The notes under the pieces are model-generated. The model saw only the letters and a list, made by a program, of their open reading frames with translations. It was not told the origin of the DNA and searched no databases. From positions 2,615 through 11,926 of the forward strand of contig JABSRY010000034.1 in the NCBI GenBank assembly GCA_013214985.1: a stretch of 9,312 nucleotides of DNA, written 5' to 3'. Source of the DNA: Hyphomicrobiales bacterium. Lineage in GTDB: Bacteria > Pseudomonadota > Alphaproteobacteria > Rhizobiales > OSC116. Shown piece after piece: positions 6,720-9,312 of this stretch; position 1 is the first letter of the stretch; each line of letters begins with the position of its first letter. A program made the translations under genes and the position numbers.

Positions 6720-7442
6720 ATGATTGAGCTAATGATTTTTCCACCCGCTTTTAACTGCAGGTCGCCAAGCCCATTTAGCATGAAGGCTGAACTATTAATG
6801 AAAATGGCAAAAGTAAAATATAAAGCCGTTTATTTGGAAACCCCATCGAAAGCACCCAATAGCAAGTTGCCTTATATAATTGATGATGGTGTAATTATTG
6901 CTGACAGCCATTTTATTTACCAACATATTTGTAAAAAATATAATGTTAATTTAGACTGTTACTTAACAGATGCAGAAAAAGCAGTTTCCAAGGCTTTTTC
7001 TCGGTTAATTGAAGACCATTTATACTGGGTATGTTCTTACGCAAGATGGTTGGATGATGATTTTGGCCAACAAGTATCTGTTTTTTTTGGAAAATTACCA
7101 CCTATTATTCGCAATATTGTACCATATATTGTACGAAAAGAGGTTTTTAAAGCCAGTTACTCGCATGGTATTGGACGCCATTCTAAAGAAAAAATTTATC
7201 AATTAGGCAGTGATGATGTGGCTGCAATAGTGACACAACTTGCTGGCTCTAAATTTTTTATGGGCGACAAACCTTCATCTATCGATGCCATAGTCTATGG
7301 CATTTTGTCTGAAATTATATACCCAAACGCCAGCACACCATTGCAAAAATATGCAAGCAATTTTGATTGTTTAAGAACTTATTTGAAAACAATTGAAACA
7401 GAATATGACTTTGCACCCATAAACTTAAAGGAAGTAAAATGA
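6720..7442 (+). CDS. GST-fold protein, FAX/metaxin-like, copy 1
   Basis: This is a 240-residue soluble protein with the N-terminal thioredoxin fold and C-terminal helical domain of glutathione S-transferases. It is closest in style to bacterial relatives of failed axon connections/metaxin. The N-terminal domain shows CRSPSPFSMKAELLMKMA (13-30), a cis-Pro at 51 (KLPYI) and ADSHFIYQHI (61-70), where Asp-Ser normally contacts glutathione. Where relatives often have Cys in SPFC, this protein has Ser20, so a Cys-based mechanism is unlikely. The C-terminal domain carries EDHLYW (about 98-103) and the late PSSIDAIVYG motif. It starts 6 nt after AGGAG. Its stop overlaps the start of a paralogue by ATGA; the two match at roughly half of positions by eye. 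An eight-T run (7081-7088) lies within the reading frame. Substrate unknown. Confidence 0.85.
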   Translation: MIELMIFPPAFNCRSPSPFSMKAELLMKMAKVKYKAVYLETPSKAPNSKLPYIIDDGVIIADSHFIYQHICKKYNVNLDCYLTDAEKAVSKAFSRLIEDHLYWVCSYARWLDDDFGQQVSVFFGKLPPIIRNIVPYIVRKEVFKASYSHGIGRHSKEKIYQLGSDDVAAIVTQLAGSKFFMGDKPSSIDAIVYGILSEIIYPNASTPLQKYASNFDCLRTYLKTIETEYDFAPINLKEVK

Positions 7443-8149
7443 TAGAATTAACGATTTTTCCGCCTAATTTGAATTGCAGGAGCCCTAGCCCGTTTAGCAT
7501 GAAAGCGGAGCTGTTGCTTAAAATGGCTAAACTTGACTATAAAATTGTGCATGGGGGTGACCCTTCTAAAATGCCTAATGGTAAGTTTCCTGTTTTGCAG
7601 GATGGGCAAAAAACCATTGCTGATAGCCATTATATTTATAAACATATGTGTGAAAAATATAATGTTGACCTTGATGCTGAGCTGAGTGACGGCCAAAAAG
7701 CGATTGCACTTGCGTTTACTCGGCTTGCCGAAGACCATTTATATTGGGTTCTGGTTTATTCTCGATGGTCTGACGATGATTTTAAAGGTGTGACGGACGT
7801 GTTTTTTAAGGGTATTCCGTGGGGCATTCGTCAGTTAATTGCACATTCGGTACGAAAAAAGGCGGTTGCGGCATTATACCATCAGGGCATTAGCCGCCAC
7901 GAAAAGGCTAAAATCTATGAATTAGGTAGGCAGGATATTGATGCGATTGCTAGCCAATTGAGTGAAAACTCTTACTTTTTGGGGAATGATTTATCATCCG
8001 TCGACGCGATTATATATTCTATATTGGCGGTGATTTATAAGCCTGAACTTGATACACAGTTAAAGCGACAAGTTGCTTTGCATGATAATTTGGTAAATTA
8101 CATGACTAGAATTGAAGATGAGTTTGATTTTGGGCAACCGACCCATTAA
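7439..8149 (+). CDS. GST-fold protein, FAX/metaxin-like, copy 2
   Basis: This is a 236-residue paralogue of the preceding gene. The first 30 residues are nearly identical in kind (MIELTIFPP, CRSPSPFSMKAELLLKMA), then cis-Pro at 51 (KFPVL), ADSHYIYKHM (61-70), EDHLYW, and the C-terminal LSSVDAIIYSILAVIY helix. Ser20 again stands where relatives often have Cys. The start codon overlaps the upstream stop (ATGA), and an AAAGGAAG site inside the 3' end of copy 1 serves it, so translation is probably coupled and the two products made together. A heterodimer is possible but not shown. The pair is expected to be controlled by the divergent YafY-like regulator and to end at the hairpin at 8169-8202. 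Substrate and glutathione dependence are unknown. Confidence 0.86.
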   Translation: MIELTIFPPNLNCRSPSPFSMKAELLLKMAKLDYKIVHGGDPSKMPNGKFPVLQDGQKTIADSHYIYKHMCEKYNVDLDAELSDGQKAIALAFTRLAEDHLYWVLVYSRWSDDDFKGVTDVFFKGIPWGIRQLIAHSVRKKAVAALYHQGISRHEKAKIYELGRQDIDAIASQLSENSYFLGNDLSSVDAIIYSILAVIYKPELDTQLKRQVALHDNLVNYMTRIEDEFDFGQPTH

Positions 8150-8168
8150 TTGGATTTGGCTATATATT

Positions 8169-8209
8169 GGGTGATTATTTATCTTTTGAAAGATAATCAC
8201 CCATTTTTT
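8169..8209 (+). terminator. Rho-independent terminator of the GST pair, inside the 3' end of the convergent gene
   Basis: GGGTGATTAT (8169-8178) pairs perfectly with ATAATCACCC (8193-8202). An alternative inner stem TTATCTTT/AAAGATAA has a two-base loop. TTTTTT (8204-8209) follows one base later, so the signal works for plus-strand transcripts coming from the GST genes. The stop codon (8175-8177) and last codons of the leftward gene are built from the same bases. In that direction no T tract follows the stem. Confidence 0.75.
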
Positions 8210-8753
8210 GCAAATTCGTTTGTGACACCTTGCCTAATAGAACGTAGCCGAAGCCATCTTTATGCCATGTGTATAGGTTTAGTTTTTTAATTTGATTTGC
8301 ACCATTATTATTTGATTTTGAGCGGGTGGTGAAGAAAGCCAATTGCTTATCATCATCATCTATATAAAGCAGATAGGCTGCTGGCTTTGCTTCGGCCACG
8401 GTTAGGCGGGCGCCAACGAATTCTAGCCCAAATTTTTGCAAATTTGGTACTTTAAAACCATATTTTATACTATTTGAAAACCATGCTTCGATTTGGCCCT
8501 GATCGATTGCATTAAGCTCTACGATGTGATTATCTTGCTTGCTATAAACCTGATGTGCTTGAACGGCTATTTGGTTAATATTAAGCGTGGTTTTGCCGAA
8601 TACTTTTTCGACCATTTGATTGGCGCTATAGCCCATTAGCACGCCCACGCCTAACAGAATAAACATTGCTGCTTTTTGCGAACCAATCATTTTTGCAGAT
8701 TTATCGCCTTTTTTTATGGGGCGGGTGTAATTTCTTGGGCTATTTTTCATCAT
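8175..8753 (-). CDS. Single-pass membrane protein resembling the periplasmic domain of anti-sigma factors; zinc-binding domain absent
   Basis: The product is 192 residues from the ATG at 8753. The frame also allows a GTG at 8771 (198 residues) and the adjacent ATG at 8750; none has a clear Shine-Dalgarno, so the start is uncertain. The N-terminus is a short Lys/Arg-rich cytoplasmic segment, then one membrane helix at about 28-45 (AAMFILLGVGVLMGYSA), then a soluble periplasmic domain. That domain has the pattern of alphaproteobacterial transmembrane anti-sigma factors: AHQVYSK, then IEAWFSN, VPNLQKFGLEFVGARL, PAAYLLYIDDD, LAFFTTRS and WHKDGFGYVLLG. The cytoplasmic zinc-binding HxxxCxxC sigma-binding domain is missing. 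An in-frame stop lies about 30 nt beyond the GTG, and only 82 bp separate the gene from the divergent ABC-F gene. No sigma factor gene is adjacent. Function unknown; the family match is from pattern memory. Confidence 0.7.
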   Translation of the reverse strand: MMKNSPRNYTRPIKKGDKSAKMIGSQKAAMFILLGVGVLMGYSANQMVEKVFGKTTLNINQIAVQAHQVYSKQDNHIVELNAIDQGQIEAWFSNSIKYGFKVPNLQKFGLEFVGARLTVAEAKPAAYLLYIDDDDKQLAFFTTRSKSNNNGANQIKKLNLYTWHKDGFGYVLLGKVSQTNLQKMGDYLSKDK

Positions 8754-8853
8754 ATTTTGCTTCGTGACCACTGATTTTTTATTATTATGTGCAAATTGCT
8801 ATTAATATAGTTATAAGATTGGCGTTATTACACATTTTCCTTTAAATAAACCC

Positions 8854-9312
8854 ATGTTAAATATTCTTGATCTTACATATCGCATCGAAGGGCGTATCCT
8901 CTTTGAAAATGCGACTGCAAATATTCCTACTGGCCACAAAGTTGGCTTGGTTGGGCGTAATGGTGTTGGCAAATCTACTTTGCTGAAAATTCTTAATAAA
9001 GAGCTGAATGCTGAAGGGGGTTCGATTACCACTTCACGCGGGGCAAAAATTGGCATGGTTAGTCAAGAAGCGCCTGGCGGCCCAGAAAGTTTGATTGATT
9101 GGGTATTGTCGCAACATACCGAAATGAACGACTTATTAGCCGAAGCTGAAACATGCACTGACCCTGAGCGTATATCTGATATTCAGCTTAGGCTTGTGGA
9201 TATTGATGCGCATAGTGCCGAATCACGTGCTGCGACTATTTTATCGGGTCTTGGATTTGATGCGGATGCTCAAAAACGCGCTTGTGGTGATTTTTCGGGC
9301 GGTTGGAGAATG
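8854..9312 (+). CDS. ABC-F family ATPase, N-terminal part (3' end outside window)
   Basis: ABC-F proteins are soluble tandem ABC ATPases without membrane domains; many act on the ribosome. The 153 codons visible contain most of the first ATPase domain. Walker A is GRNGVGKST (34-42), the Q-loop Gln is at about 71 (MVSQEAPGG), and the FSGGW signature is at 147-151, just before the window edge. The start MLNILDLTYRIEGR and the segments ESLIDWVL and RLVDIDAHSAESRAATIL are typical of an alphaproteobacterial subgroup often labelled YheS- or Uup-like; the exact subtype needs the missing linker and C-terminal domain. The ATG has no recognisable Shine-Dalgarno (AAATAAACCC precedes it), and no better in-frame start exists before an upstream stop at 8803-8805. 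It is divergent from the anti-sigma-like gene. Confidence 0.92.
   Translation, partial: MLNILDLTYRIEGRILFENATANIPTGHKVGLVGRNGVGKSTLLKILNKELNAEGGSITTSRGAKIGMVSQEAPGGPESLIDWVLSQHTEMNDLLAEAETCTDPERISDIQLRLVDIDAHSAESRAATILSGLGFDADAQKRACGDFSGGWRM

Overview
The window looks like chromosomal DNA of an AT-rich alphaproteobacterium. The evidence is a gene order (DUF2066 protein, CDP-alcohol phosphatidyltransferase, PerM-type AI-2E transporter, Hda/HdaA) divergent from purM-purN. Further support comes from alpha-like versions of Ndk, a YafY/WYL regulator, an ABC-F ATPase and a protein resembling the periplasmic domain of alphaproteobacterial anti-sigma factors. I cannot name the genus. The low G+C suggests a marine or streamlined lineage, but that is inference. 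No rRNA, tRNA, CRISPR array, insertion sequence or phage gene was seen.

Left block (1-3562). Four genes run leftward with short gaps (45, 25 and 17 bp) and probably form one operon: an exported DUF2066 protein, a CDP-alcohol phosphatidyltransferase, a PerM-like membrane protein and the N-terminal 131 codons of Hda, which runs off the window. Hda-type proteins act with the DNA sliding clamp to inactivate DnaA-ATP after initiation. A 295-bp divergent region separates this operon from purM. It carries a good leftward promoter (TTGACA/TTTATA), a weaker rightward promoter (TTGGTT/TATATA), and a GC-rich hairpin-forming patch in the purM leader.

Centre (3563-5929). purM and purN are a tight two-gene operon for two steps of de novo IMP synthesis. 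ndk converges on them from the right. A hairpin between the two carries a six-T tract in the ndk direction.

Accessory block (5930-8202). A YafY-type HTH-WYL regulator is divergent from two tandem paralogous GST-fold genes (FAX/metaxin-like) that overlap by ATGA and so are probably translationally coupled. The 97-bp region between regulator and GST genes holds a perfect 7-3-7 inverted repeat, CTGACAA-TTC-TTGTCAG. It places a TTGTCA -35-like hexamer on each strand and is the best candidate operator for shared control. The GST operon appears to end at a strong hairpin plus six T residues lying inside the 3' end of the convergent downstream gene. Regulator, operator, duplicated GST pair and terminator form a self-contained cassette, the most interesting unit here.

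Right end (8175-9312). A leftward gene encodes a single-pass membrane protein that matches only the membrane and periplasmic part of alphaproteobacterial anti-sigma factors and lacks the zinc-binding sigma-binding domain. Divergent from it is the first half of the N-terminal ATPase domain of an ABC-F protein, cut by the window edge just after the FSGGW signature.
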